Shown here in pieces: positions 18,275-26,728 of a DNA stretch of 64,000 nt. The position numbers were made by a program, and so were the translations under genes. This DNA is from JAOZTV01 sp965371805 (lineage in GTDB: Bacteria > Acidobacteriota > Aminicenantia > UBA2199): NCBI GenBank assembly GCA_965371805.1, contig CBDUZW010000017.1, positions 7,775 through 71,774 on the forward strand. The letters are read 5' to 3'. The notes under the pieces were generated by a model that saw only the letters and a list, made by a program, of their open reading frames with translations, made no database searches and was not told the DNA's origin. The first letter of the stretch is position 1. Each line of letters opens with the position of its first letter.

Positions 18275-18598
18275 TTAACTGAAAATATTTTTTAACTCTA
18301 CTTGAAAATTTCTAAAAGAAAATTTGATCTGAACTAAATCAGGAAAGATATTCAATTGCTCTTTCTGAATATGTTTTTCAGGTTTTATTTCAACAATTCT
18401 TACATCAGAATTTTCTTGAGCAGGTTCCGATGTCTGCATGTTTTTAAATTGTCTACGCCAGTACTGGAATGATTTAATATTTAAATTATTTACATCACAG
18501 TATTTTGCTTGGGAAAAACCACTCAACTTCCATCCTTCTATTCTTGATTCCCATTCATTTTGAACTGCCATTTGTCTTGCTGTCTTTCTTCTTGCCAT
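18275..18598 (-). CDS. IS66 family TnpA-like accessory protein
   Basis: A 107-residue helix-turn-helix protein. NEWESRIEGWKLSGFSQAKYCDVNNLNIKSFQYWRRQFK is the typical IS66 TnpA/OrfA domain, with a hydrophobic tail. ATG at 18598 follows AAGGAGG at a 5-base spacing. The expected partners tnpB and tnpC do not follow; 260 bp further on lies a regulator gene, and only a scrap of tnpC remains at 15753-15809. So this is an orphan from a broken element. An IS66-like terminus lies upstream at 18650-18671. Confidence 0.75.
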   Translation of the reverse strand: MARRKTARQMAVQNEWESRIEGWKLSGFSQAKYCDVNNLNIKSFQYWRRQFKNMQTSEPAQENSDVRIVEIKPEKHIQKEQLNIFPDLVQIKFSFRNFQVELKNIFS

Positions 18599-18649
18599 GG
18601 CCACCTCCTTGAAAAGTGAATCATGACACAGATTTATTCTAGTGAGAAG

Positions 18650-18671
18650 GTGTACTTTATTTAGAGCTTAC
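18650..18671 (-). mobile_element. IS66-like terminal inverted-repeat end
   Basis: Read on the minus strand, GTAAGCTCTAAATAAAGTAC begins at 18671 and leads into the tnpA gene about 70 bp later. GTAAGC ends and the AAAGTACACC extension are usual for IS66 members. The opposite end of the element is not identified with confidence; candidates are at 13581-13601 and 12811. Confidence 0.4.
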
Positions 18672-18891
18672 AATCTATCTCATTAAGTCTTATACGAAAG
18701 CTTGATTTGCAGTGGGCCTAAATATGCAATTTCACCCTAAAAAAAATAAAGGGGACAGTCCACAAAACGAAAAAAGTTATAAACTTTATTGAATAAAAAA
18801 TATTTTTGTATTATATTTAAACAAGATAGGAGCCAATTACCTCAGAGCGACCTACACAACAAATTAAATTTTATTTTTGAAGGAGTTTGTT

Positions 18892-19902
18892 ATGGGAAGA
18901 GCAAAGAGGCGTTGGGTCAATCAATATCATGGATCAAATCATTTGATATCCAGAATAACCGGGGGAGATTTTCTTCTAAAGGATGCAGAAAAGGAGTATT
19001 TTGTAAAACTCATGTTCAAATTTGCAAAAGGCTTTTTTATAGATATTCACTCATATACGATAATGTCAAATCATTTTCATATCCTTGCAACAGAACTGAA
19101 TGAAGATGCACAAAATGCTGATAGAGATGAGCTAATATCAAGATATAAGAATATTTATGGTAAAAATTCAGAGTATCCTGAAGGCTCATATAAAAGTAAT
19201 GGTGAGATAATTCCTGATGATGATGGTGGCATTGAAAGGTTAAGATGCCGCTTAGGCTCAATATCAAGATTTGTTCAGGAGTTAAAGCAGACCTTCAGCA
19301 AATGGTATAATTGGAAACATAACAGAAAAGGATATCTTTGGAGTGAAAGGTTTAAAGGTGTAATAATGGAGAAGGGAGACCCTGAACTCATTTGCAGTGC
19401 ATATATAGATTTGAATGCAGTTAGGGCGGGTATAGCAAAAAAGCCAGAGGATTATAGATGGAGCAGTATTGGTTTAAGAGTAAGAAATCCTAAAAAAGCT
19501 GATAAATTTCTTAAAAATATAGTAATATCCGAACGAAAGCTTATAACAGAAGTAGATGAAAGGACCGGATGGATAAAACAGAGATCAGAAACTACAAAAA
19601 AGGAAGTATCTTTTCCTATATACAGAGCATTTTTATATAAATCAGGTTGTAATGAGATTGAAGGTAAGGCTCATATTCATATGGATATATATAAAGAGGC
19701 AATGAAGTTGAATGGAGTATTAAGAGTTGGTGATAAATTAAAATACAGGTTTAGAAATCTATCAGAAGGCATTGCAACAGGATCATACCAATTTATAGAA
19801 AACATTCAGATAGAATTGGAAAGAAAATATATAAAACCCAGGGAAATTCTAAATGGAGAGAATCATAAACTTTACTCAACAAGGAATTTAAAGCCAATAT
19901 AA
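18892..19902 (+). CDS. REP-associated tyrosine transposase (RAYT, Y1/HUH family)
   Basis: A 336-residue protein. RRWVNQYHGSNHLISRITGG opens the Y1 transposase fold, YTIMSNHFHILA carries the H-x-H (HUH) metal site near residues 55-62, and CSAYIDLNAVRAGI supplies the conserved catalytic-type Tyr near residue 168. A C-terminal extension of about 130 residues follows. RAYTs are domesticated IS200-like nucleases thought to move short palindromic REP elements. ATG at 18892 follows AAGGAG; upstream in-frame codons lack support. GGGGACAGTCC at 18751-18761, a motif often near RAYT genes, precedes it. The gene is intact. Confidence 0.88.
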   Translation: MGRAKRRWVNQYHGSNHLISRITGGDFLLKDAEKEYFVKLMFKFAKGFFIDIHSYTIMSNHFHILATELNEDAQNADRDELISRYKNIYGKNSEYPEGSYKSNGEIIPDDDGGIERLRCRLGSISRFVQELKQTFSKWYNWKHNRKGYLWSERFKGVIMEKGDPELICSAYIDLNAVRAGIAKKPEDYRWSSIGLRVRNPKKADKFLKNIVISERKLITEVDERTGWIKQRSETTKKEVSFPIYRAFLYKSGCNEIEGKAHIHMDIYKEAMKLNGVLRVGDKLKYRFRNLSEGIATGSYQFIENIQIELERKYIKPREILNGENHKLYSTRNLKPI

Positions 19903-20291
19903 CCTTCATAGAGTGCACTAAACTATCAAGTATGAAATCTAAATATTAGAATTCTATTAACTAATAGAGAAAACTTGAAATATTAGTAAAAAAAAGCATT
20001 ATATTACAGAAATTTCAATATTGTTTCAGAAAAACATATTTTAAAAAACTATTTTGAAAACACCCAAAAATTCCGATTCTTTTTATTTTTTTGACTGACA
20101 CATAAATTTATTTCATAAATTTACATAAATTTACATAAATTTCTTAGGCAGGAATTTATAACTTCTGACAGTTTTAATAAACTGAATTTTTTTAATAAAT
20201 TTACTTTCTGATTTCCTTGACTTTATTTTTCTAATTCCTTATAAAGTAAACATCTTAATCATTTAAGGTGTTTTGTGCTAAAGGAGAGACA
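19903..20291. repeat. intergenic DNA with tandem CATAAATTTA repeats
   Basis: There is no gene in this stretch. The 10-bp unit CATAAATTTA occurs at 20101, 20114 and 20124, with a 9/10 copy at 20134, so the last three are spaced by exactly one helical turn. They lie about 150 bp upstream of the exported metallo-beta-lactamase-fold gene and could be a binding array, or simply AT-rich slippage. Confidence 0.35.
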
Positions 20292-21221
20292 ATGAAGAAG
20301 ATTTCAATAATTTTTGTAACTTTGGTTTTTTTTTTATATTTTAATGTATCGCCTAATGATAATAAAAAAAAACCAGTTATTACAAAAGTTGTTTTATTGG
20401 GTACAGGTAATCCCAATCCAGATCCTGAACATTCAGGTTGTTCTATAGCAATTATTGTAAATGAAATCCCATATATTGTTGATTTCGGTCCAGGTTTAAT
20501 CAGAAACGCTTCTAAACTTTCCACAAGATACGGTGGTAAAATAAATGCTTTGAATGTAAAGAATATTAAGATAGCATTTCTTACACATCTACATTCAGAC
20601 CACACAGTTGGATATCCTGATCTGATATTGACACCCTGGGTAATGGGAAGAGATGAACCGCTGGAAGTTTACGGTCCCGAGGGAATAAAAGCGATGACAA
20701 AACATATACTGGAAGCGTATAAAGATGACATAAAGTATAGATTATATGGATTGGAGCCTGCAAATAATCAAGGGTGGAAAGTCAATGCTCATGAAATAGA
20801 AGAAGGAATTATTTTTAAAGACAAGTATGTTACAGTCGAAGCTTTTCTTGTAAATCATGGAACTTGGCCAAACGCCTATGGATATAGGTTTACAACTCCT
20901 GATAAGACCATTGTCATCTCCGGGGATACAACTCCCTGTGAGAATATTCTAAAATATAGCCAGAGGGCTGATATTCTTATTCACGAAGTTTATTATAAAA
21001 AAGGATTCGACACAAAAAGTGATTTCTGGAAACAATATCATATGAAAAATCATACATCAGCAATAGAACTTGGGAAAATTGCAAAAGAGGTAAAACCAAA
21101 ATTACTTATTTTATACCATATACTTTTTTGGGGTGGAACTGATAATGACCTGATTAAAGAGGTTAAAGAAAATTTCAAAGGGAAAATTGAAGTTGGAGCT
21201 GATTTGAAAATATATGAATAG
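20292..21221 (+). CDS. exported metallo-beta-lactamase-fold hydrolase (RNase Z-like branch)
   Basis: A 309-residue protein with a signal peptide (MKKISIIFVTLVFFLYFNVS), followed by an MBL domain. Visible features are VVLLGTGNPNPDPEHSGCS, THLHSDHTVGYPDL (H-x-H-x-D-H), FLVNHG, ISGDTTPCENI (bridging Asp) and a late LILYHI histidine. The general layout matches AtsA/RNase Z-like arylsulfatase or hydrolase proteins, but export rules out tRNA processing. Substrate unknown. ATG at 20292 has AAAGGAGAGAC upstream; an in-frame extension to 20268 does not. Confidence 0.85.
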   Translation: MKKISIIFVTLVFFLYFNVSPNDNKKKPVITKVVLLGTGNPNPDPEHSGCSIAIIVNEIPYIVDFGPGLIRNASKLSTRYGGKINALNVKNIKIAFLTHLHSDHTVGYPDLILTPWVMGRDEPLEVYGPEGIKAMTKHILEAYKDDIKYRLYGLEPANNQGWKVNAHEIEEGIIFKDKYVTVEAFLVNHGTWPNAYGYRFTTPDKTIVISGDTTPCENILKYSQRADILIHEVYYKKGFDTKSDFWKQYHMKNHTSAIELGKIAKEVKPKLLILYHILFWGGTDNDLIKEVKENFKGKIEVGADLKIYE

Positions 21222-21310
21222 TTAAGCCTGTTTGGAATAAAGGTGCCAGGCTATTTTTTTTTTTAAATGTGTAATTACACCCACCAATGAAAGTAAGGTG
21301 AAGTGCCTTG

Positions 21311-21559
21311 TTATGTATTTTTGTCTTCAACGTTTTTAACACGAATTTTGTTATTTCCAACTTTCTTATTATTCAAGCTTTTTATCGCAAATTTGGCTTC
21401 TTCTGGTTTCGGCATTTCAACAAAACCAAAACCTTTGGATTTACCAGTGGATTTATCTAACACCAAATCACAAGATTGTACGGTTCCATATTCTTCAAAG
21501 AGAACTTTTAATTCTTCTTTGGTAGTACTACGAGCAAGATTAAGAATCATTAATTTCAT
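21311..21559 (-). CDS. small RRM-type RNA-binding protein
   Basis: An 82-residue single RNA-recognition-motif protein. RNP2 is MKLMILNLA at the start; RNP1 is KSKGFGFVEM near residues 42-51. The spacing and the C-terminal NNKIRVKNV strand match the cyanobacterial-style Rbp proteins also found in other phyla. It probably acts as an RNA chaperone or in cold/stress response. GGGGG precedes the ATG closely. Monocistronic. 21560-21739 holds no gene. Confidence 0.9.
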   Translation of the reverse strand: MKLMILNLARSTTKEELKVLFEEYGTVQSCDLVLDKSTGKSKGFGFVEMPKPEEAKFAIKSLNNKKVGNNKIRVKNVEDKNT

Positions 21560-21742
21560 AAGTTAATACCCCCTAAGTATCTAGCGATTCCACAAGATCC
21601 CATTTTTTATTTTATTATAATACAAACTTTTTTGCAAATTTTAAAGTAAATATAAATTTGCTACAATGCATTTGAATGAAAAATAATTAGATAAAAATTT
21701 GTAAAAACTTAAAAATGAGGTGAAAAAATGGAATTTGTGTAA

Positions 21743-22738
21743 TTATAAATCAGATAATATATTTTCAATTATTTCTTCGTCCCTTTTTAAATCAATAGAT
21801 AATTGTTTGTTCGAATTAGACTCAGATTCAATTCTTTCCTGTTTTAGAAAATTATATATTGTAAGAAATAAATTAAACCTGTCATTTTCTTTTATGTAGT
21901 CAAAAAAGCCTCTATTTCCAACGGTATTCTCATTTAATAATAATCTGTTTAAATGATTAAATTTTGTTACAACCTTTTCTGCAAAGAAAAGATCATATTT
22001 AGATTTTTTTGATTTGAGTTTTGCTTTATATTTAATTTGATCCAATCTATCTGATTTAGTTAATTTTAAATTTAATGGAGTAGAAGAGTAGGGGACAAGA
22101 AATGGCGCATGTGCAAGAACATCAAAGTATTTGAATTTATTTCTAAGATTATCAATAATAATAAACTCATTTATGAACTCATTCCAGGTTGAATCAGGGT
22201 CACTACTTATCCAATAATGGATGTTTTTGATTTTTTTGTCTTCAAAAGTTTCTATTAATTTTACTAAATTATTTATTTCCGGAATGAACTTAGCTAGCTT
22301 CTTTCCTCTGGTTTTACTAAATGCATCTGTGCCTAACCAAATTAATGGATTATCTGAAACAAATAACTCTTTATCATCTATTATTGATATTATCTCATTA
22401 TCAATTTCAGACTTAATAAAGAAGGATTGAATTGATGTTTGAATACCCCAGATTTTGAAATTATTGTTTTTGATAATTGTAAATATTTTTTCTGCATATT
22501 CTTTTTCTTGAAGAATATCATCGTCATTGATATTTAAAGTTCTGCATTCATCTGAGGATAAATCTGCTTCATTAATTTTTTCAGACATAGATAAAAGCAG
22601 CTTTTCAAATTTATCCGGTTCTACTTTTCTAAATACCTTTCCCTGTACCTTCGAGCAAAAAACACAGCTTCTTCTGCATCCCCTTGATATATTGATCTCA
22701 AGTCCTCTTTTTAATTGATGTTCTTTTGTAAAAGTCAA
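21743..22738 (-). pseudogene. truncated duplicate of the B12-binding radical SAM gene (3' half)
   Basis: These 331 codons repeat the C-terminal half of the gene at 31269-33065, including the CRRSCVFC iron-sulfur motif. The N-terminal cobalamin-binding half is missing, and the frame begins at a TTG with no ribosome site; similarity to the full copy stops at about 22731. Divergence is uneven: 21924-22225 appears identical to 31450-31751 over 302 bases, while the flanks carry many substitutions. It is a fragment left by duplication or by integration of the intervening island; expression is doubtful. Confidence 0.8.
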
Positions 22739-22797
22739 AAAATTTTGGAGGCAAACTTAGTGGACTAGCACCTAAAAGCACCAAACGTTTTTATTTG

Positions 22798-24564
22798 TTA
22801 TAAAAGGAAATTTCTCATTTGCTGATTTGGAATCATTTCTCCTGAAACCCCAAGACAATATAGACAGGATGCTAAAGGTCTTTTATCGTTTAAGTATTTT
22901 TTGGCGTTTTTTATAAAATCAGGATCATTAATTGGGATTCCATCTTTCTCCACGTATGAATTTGGCTCTTCCGGATATTTAGGAAGATTCAATTTTCTCT
23001 TGTAGGTATCCATATATACCGCACGAGCACATTTGAAAAACACTCCATTTCTGACCATCAGGCAACGGTGACGAATCCAGCAGTCATCGTATATAGCTTG
23101 AATCTTTTTCATATTAGTAGTGGGTTTTTTAAGAAGAATCTCATTAAACTCATCAACATATTTGACGTTCAATACGACTTCATATTTCCGGGCTTTTTTC
23201 CAGAACATTGTAATGTTTTCTTCAGGTATTGTGGCACTGGCATAGTTTGAAATTGTCAACTGGTCAATCTTTTGCCAGAATTCATCGGACATACGATGTA
23301 AAAGTAATCCATTTGTAACAATGCGGATATTTTCACTGACCCCGCTTGCTTTCACAATATCGATAATCTCTGTCAATTGTGGGTGTAATAGCGGTTCCCC
23401 TCCTAATAATTTAAAGACATCTGCCCGGAAATAAACAACTAGCTTATTGCATGCATCTTCTACTTCATTAAGTGTTAATAGGCGCTTATCGTTATATGGC
23501 GAATTCGTGCAGCAATGGGAGCACTTTAAGTTGCAATGCTCTGCAATATGGATTTCAAGAGTTTCTACCTGAATGCGATTTTTTTTTATCTGATATTTTT
23601 CCTGAGATTTGTTGACATATTCACCTTTCTTTAAGAATATCCCTTCCAATTCAACAAGTAAGTCTTTGCGACAAATGTCCGCTTTTAGAAATGACAATTG
23701 ACAGTTCGACACAACAATTTTCTTTAACATTTTTGATAAGAATTGCCTGTCACTTTCCTTACGATAATAAGTTCTGAGCAAAACCAAATCTTCCAAACCA
23801 AAACTATAATGAACATTATATTGCTTCAGATTGAATTGGCTAGTTAATATCCGCAGGTTCTGAATAGATTGCATAAGTTGGCCATAAAGATTGTTTTTGT
23901 GTAAAGTTTCTTCATTGACCACACTTGCAGTACCAGCGGAAATTAAAAATGTCTGATTATTTTTTTTGAAAATTACTCCTCTGGAGAAAACAGGTGGGAC
24001 ATTTCCGTATTTTTCAGAATAATCTATGGATGGTGTTTGAATCTTATTATTGATATATACTGGGTTGACATCAGATGCGAAGAATTCAATTTTCATCATT
24101 TGATCATTACAGCCAACAGCTGATGCGGCTGGAATTTTCCATTTAGAATGATTAGCTCCAAAATGATTTTTAAAAGCGGTATATCTACCATGGTTAAAAC
24201 AACGATATATCTCACAGTCATACTTAGGATCATCAAGATCTTTGATGATGGATGGGACGTAATTCCAAACTCTGATTAAACTGAAAGAAGGACGCTTTTT
24301 TAAAAAGCTAAATAAATTTGTGTATAACTGGAATGAAACAGCTTTTGCATTTTTACCGTCAAGAATTGGAATGGGTAATTGCATTGATCCAAAAAGTCCT
24401 TCTTCTGCCTGACGATAAGTAATAATTCCTTCAATACCTTCTAAAACAGCTTTGTTTCCTTCTGAAAACCAAGAGTCGATATCTCTGTCATTACTTAAAG
24501 AAAATTTAAAACAATGGTTATCCGCTAAGTATTCTCGATTTTGTGTTGCTGTGAGGAATTTCAT
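22798..24564 (-). CDS. chorismatase-like (FkbO/Hyg5) and radical SAM fusion protein
   Basis: A 588-residue two-part protein. Residues about 50-315 match the FkbO/Hyg5/XanB2 chorismatase family: LIRVWNYVP (96-104), PAASAVG (145-151), VPPVFSRG (189-196), LISAGTASVV (207-216) and the late ADICRKDLLVELE (295-307). These enzymes hydrolyse chorismate to 3- or 4-hydroxybenzoate or a dihydroxycyclohexadiene acid. Residues about 330-588 form a radical SAM domain with CNLKCSHC (Cys344/348/351), LLGGEPLLHPQL and extra C-terminal Cys (CWIRHRC, FFKC, CLYC), as in SPASM/twitch auxiliary clusters. It is the last gene of the island operon, and its ATG overlaps the PIG-L stop (ATGA). Which chorismatase subtype it is cannot be told. 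Confidence 0.75.
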   Translation of the reverse strand: MKFLTATQNREYLADNHCFKFSLSNDRDIDSWFSEGNKAVLEGIEGIITYRQAEEGLFGSMQLPIPILDGKNAKAVSFQLYTNLFSFLKKRPSFSLIRVWNYVPSIIKDLDDPKYDCEIYRCFNHGRYTAFKNHFGANHSKWKIPAASAVGCNDQMMKIEFFASDVNPVYINNKIQTPSIDYSEKYGNVPPVFSRGVIFKKNNQTFLISAGTASVVNEETLHKNNLYGQLMQSIQNLRILTSQFNLKQYNVHYSFGLEDLVLLRTYYRKESDRQFLSKMLKKIVVSNCQLSFLKADICRKDLLVELEGIFLKKGEYVNKSQEKYQIKKNRIQVETLEIHIAEHCNLKCSHCCTNSPYNDKRLLTLNEVEDACNKLVVYFRADVFKLLGGEPLLHPQLTEIIDIVKASGVSENIRIVTNGLLLHRMSDEFWQKIDQLTISNYASATIPEENITMFWKKARKYEVVLNVKYVDEFNEILLKKPTTNMKKIQAIYDDCWIRHRCLMVRNGVFFKCARAVYMDTYKRKLNLPKYPEEPNSYVEKDGIPINDPDFIKNAKKYLNDKRPLASCLYCLGVSGEMIPNQQMRNFLL

Positions 24565-25481
24565 TGTTTACACTCCCAAAATCCTTCATACCAATTTTTA
24601 GAGTTTATTTTTTCAGAATAAATAGATTCAATGTTTTGCAGTATCTGCTGTTCAGAAAGCTGCTTGCAGTCACAGTCAAAAAGATCCTTTAATTCTGTTT
24701 TATAACAAGATATGCCTGTCAATAAAGAAGATTTCTCGTCAGAATTAAGTATGGTTATATATCGACTCCATACTTTTCTTTCCCATTGCCAGTTTTCAGC
24801 ATTTAATAATGATTCCGGAATACGGTTATATTGCTGATTTAATGCATTTATACTCAGTTTTATGTCTTCTTGTTCTATCATGTAATTCTTCATAAAGGGA
24901 AGGTTTAGGTTCTGCCAGTTAATATTGTTTTCCATTGGAACTAGAGAGGGCTTTTTATAGTCACTTATCATTAACCAACGACCCGCGATAGCACCAGGCA
25001 AAAAAGTATATGGTCGTTCTTCGTAATACGTAATTGGAACATTATTAATGTCGGACACAGCATCAAAAACCAATTGATGATCAATGTGAGTTCCTGCTCC
25101 AAGAGGAGCATATATGATGTCAGGTTGTAACTCCTCAATCACTTTGTTTATTTGCTTTTTAATCATAATCAAATCGTTTTTAAAATGATTTGCCTGCCTG
25201 TTTGGAAACATGATTGTATAGAAATCTTTGTAACAACTATTCCTGAATGGTGCATCTGGAATTTCTAAGTGAATACTGGTGAAATTTAATTCCTGTCCTG
25301 CATTGAAATCACTAGTTTTTCTTTGTTTATAATGTTCAACAAGCGCATGGTTATTGCCAGAATTAGTAAATACCGTTGCTACAGTAATCTGATCTCCTTT
25401 AGAAGCTTGCCGGTAAATTGTTCCCCCACAGCTTAATGCTACATCATCAAGATGCGGTGATATGTATAATCTTTCCATCAT
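24561..25481 (-). CDS. PIG-L family (LmbE-like) deacetylase
   Basis: A 306-residue protein. YISPHLDDVALSCGG near the N-terminus gives the P-H-x-D-D zinc motif, and GAGTHIDHQLVFDAV supplies the third zinc ligand (H-x-D-H). PIG-L enzymes remove acetyl from N-acetylglucosaminyl groups, as in mycothiol, bacillithiol, teicoplanin-type glycosides and GPI synthesis. Directly downstream of a glycosyltransferase, it most likely deacetylates the sugar that enzyme adds. The ATG at 25481 overlaps the TGA of that gene; the next gene starts in its stop codon. C-terminal 100 residues are poorly conserved. Confidence 0.85.
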   Translation of the reverse strand: MMERLYISPHLDDVALSCGGTIYRQASKGDQITVATVFTNSGNNHALVEHYKQRKTSDFNAGQELNFTSIHLEIPDAPFRNSCYKDFYTIMFPNRQANHFKNDLIMIKKQINKVIEELQPDIIYAPLGAGTHIDHQLVFDAVSDINNVPITYYEERPYTFLPGAIAGRWLMISDYKKPSLVPMENNINWQNLNLPFMKNYMIEQEDIKLSINALNQQYNRIPESLLNAENWQWERKVWSRYITILNSDEKSSLLTGISCYKTELKDLFDCDCKQLSEQQILQNIESIYSEKINSKNWYEGFWECKQ

Positions 25482-26728
25482 CAATTCCTTATAATGGGAT
25501 TTAAAGGTTGGAGTTCATTCGCTAGCTGCATGATTAATTTTGCTGTTAATACTGCACCATTACATTTTTTATATGAGTTTCCTATTTGTTGTGCATTTAT
25601 GCACTGAGGTGCCTTTTTGTTGAGCAATGGAAGTAGCTTTTTCTTAAATTGTTCAACAGATGGATGTTGCGAATTCAAAACAACCCCAACATTATTTTTA
25701 TTTATAAACTGGCTTTGCAAATACTGGTCATTGCAAATAGGCAGTTGGACAATGGGAAGACCATGCGCCAATGCTTCCATTACAGAATTTGCTCCACCAT
25801 GTGTTATTACAATATCAATATGTTCCAACAACAAAAGTTGAGGAGTATAGAAACTGGCAATAACATTGTCAGGAAGTTGCGCCATAAAGTTCTTGTCATG
25901 TATTAATTCATTAATTGATATTATTATCTGAACATTTTGGCCTTTTAAAGCTTCAATAACAGTTAAAAATAGTTTAGGATGATAGTATACCTGACTACCC
26001 AGTGACATATAGATTTTCTGACAATCTTTTTTGAGTTTTTCAAAAGGGAAGGGGGCTTCATCTCCTCGCTTACCTTCTGGTAATGTTGGGCCTACATAGA
26101 AAGAGAAGTCATTGTTACTCCATTCTCTTGGAGCATATGTTTCCGTTGTGAAAACGATATTCAACCAAGGTGAAATTGCATCACAGACTTTGAATTTTAA
26201 ATTTAACTGATAATCCAGAAAGAGTCGCTGACGGTGTTCTTGCAGTTCATTGACTGTTTCCACTAACTCACAGGTCCATTCATCCGGTGTTACCGGATTT
26301 AAAGAAGATGATACTCCTACCCAGGGGATATTAAATTCTGTTGCCACTATGACCGCTGAATAGACCATGGGGTCTGTAACAATGATATCCGGGCGAAATA
26401 GGCCGATTTGTTCCTTAAGTGCAGGTATTTGACTGGGAACAATATCCAATAGAAGATGTTTTATCCATTGTCGAAGCCAGGCTTTATTGCGAAGTCTTTC
26501 GGCAAAGGCCTTGCCTTTAGCTGTGTGGTCTTCCGGTGTTTTGAAGCTGTTTGTGGCTGGAGTTAGGCAGTGACAATTTAAACCTGCTTGTTTAAGTTGA
26601 TCACTAATATCAACCTGTGAGAAAAATGCTAATTCCTGTCCTTGTTTTGCCAGTTGTTTTGCAGTTCCTATCAAAGGATTGATATGCCCTTTTTCAGGAA
26701 TAGTCACGAAAAGTATACGTTTGCTCAT
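25481..26728 (-). CDS. GT1 family (UGT/MGT-like) glycosyltransferase
   Basis: A 415-residue GT-B fold protein. ILFVTIPEKGHINPLIGTAKQLAKQGQELAFFSQ at the N-terminus is the acceptor half with the conserved G-H-x-x-P. Near residue 310, ITHGGANSVMEALAHGLPIVQLPICNDQYLQS is the GT1 nucleotide-sugar signature (H-G-G). Relatives glycosylate macrolides, sterols, carotenoids and aromatic natural products. ATG at 26728 (MSKRILFV) is used because it overlaps the AsnB stop (ATGA); six codons further upstream are possible. Followed by a PIG-L deacetylase, suggesting transfer of an N-acetylated sugar. The acceptor is unknown. Confidence 0.88.
   Translation of the reverse strand: MSKRILFVTIPEKGHINPLIGTAKQLAKQGQELAFFSQVDISDQLKQAGLNCHCLTPATNSFKTPEDHTAKGKAFAERLRNKAWLRQWIKHLLLDIVPSQIPALKEQIGLFRPDIIVTDPMVYSAVIVATEFNIPWVGVSSSLNPVTPDEWTCELVETVNELQEHRQRLFLDYQLNLKFKVCDAISPWLNIVFTTETYAPREWSNNDFSFYVGPTLPEGKRGDEAPFPFEKLKKDCQKIYMSLGSQVYYHPKLFLTVIEALKGQNVQIIISINELIHDKNFMAQLPDNVIASFYTPQLLLLEHIDIVITHGGANSVMEALAHGLPIVQLPICNDQYLQSQFINKNNVGVVLNSQHPSVEQFKKKLLPLLNKKAPQCINAQQIGNSYKKCNGAVLTAKLIMQLANELQPLNPIIRN

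Noticed and set aside
18789..19103. 104-codon plus-strand frame overlapping the RAYT start
   Set aside because: A different frame from the RAYT gene, no ribosome site, no conserved motif.
20101..20143. CRISPR-like array
   Set aside because: The units are only 10 bp, without spacers of normal length, and no cas genes are present.
20255..20605. 116-codon frame on the minus strand
   Set aside because: Antisense to the 5' part of the exported metallo-beta-lactamase-fold gene, which has a ribosome site, signal peptide and catalytic motif.
24561..26728. Mycothiol or bacillithiol synthesis from the GT plus PIG-L pair
   Set aside because: Those pathways use GT4-type transferases and a cysteine ligase; this is a GT1 enzyme and no ligase of that type is present.
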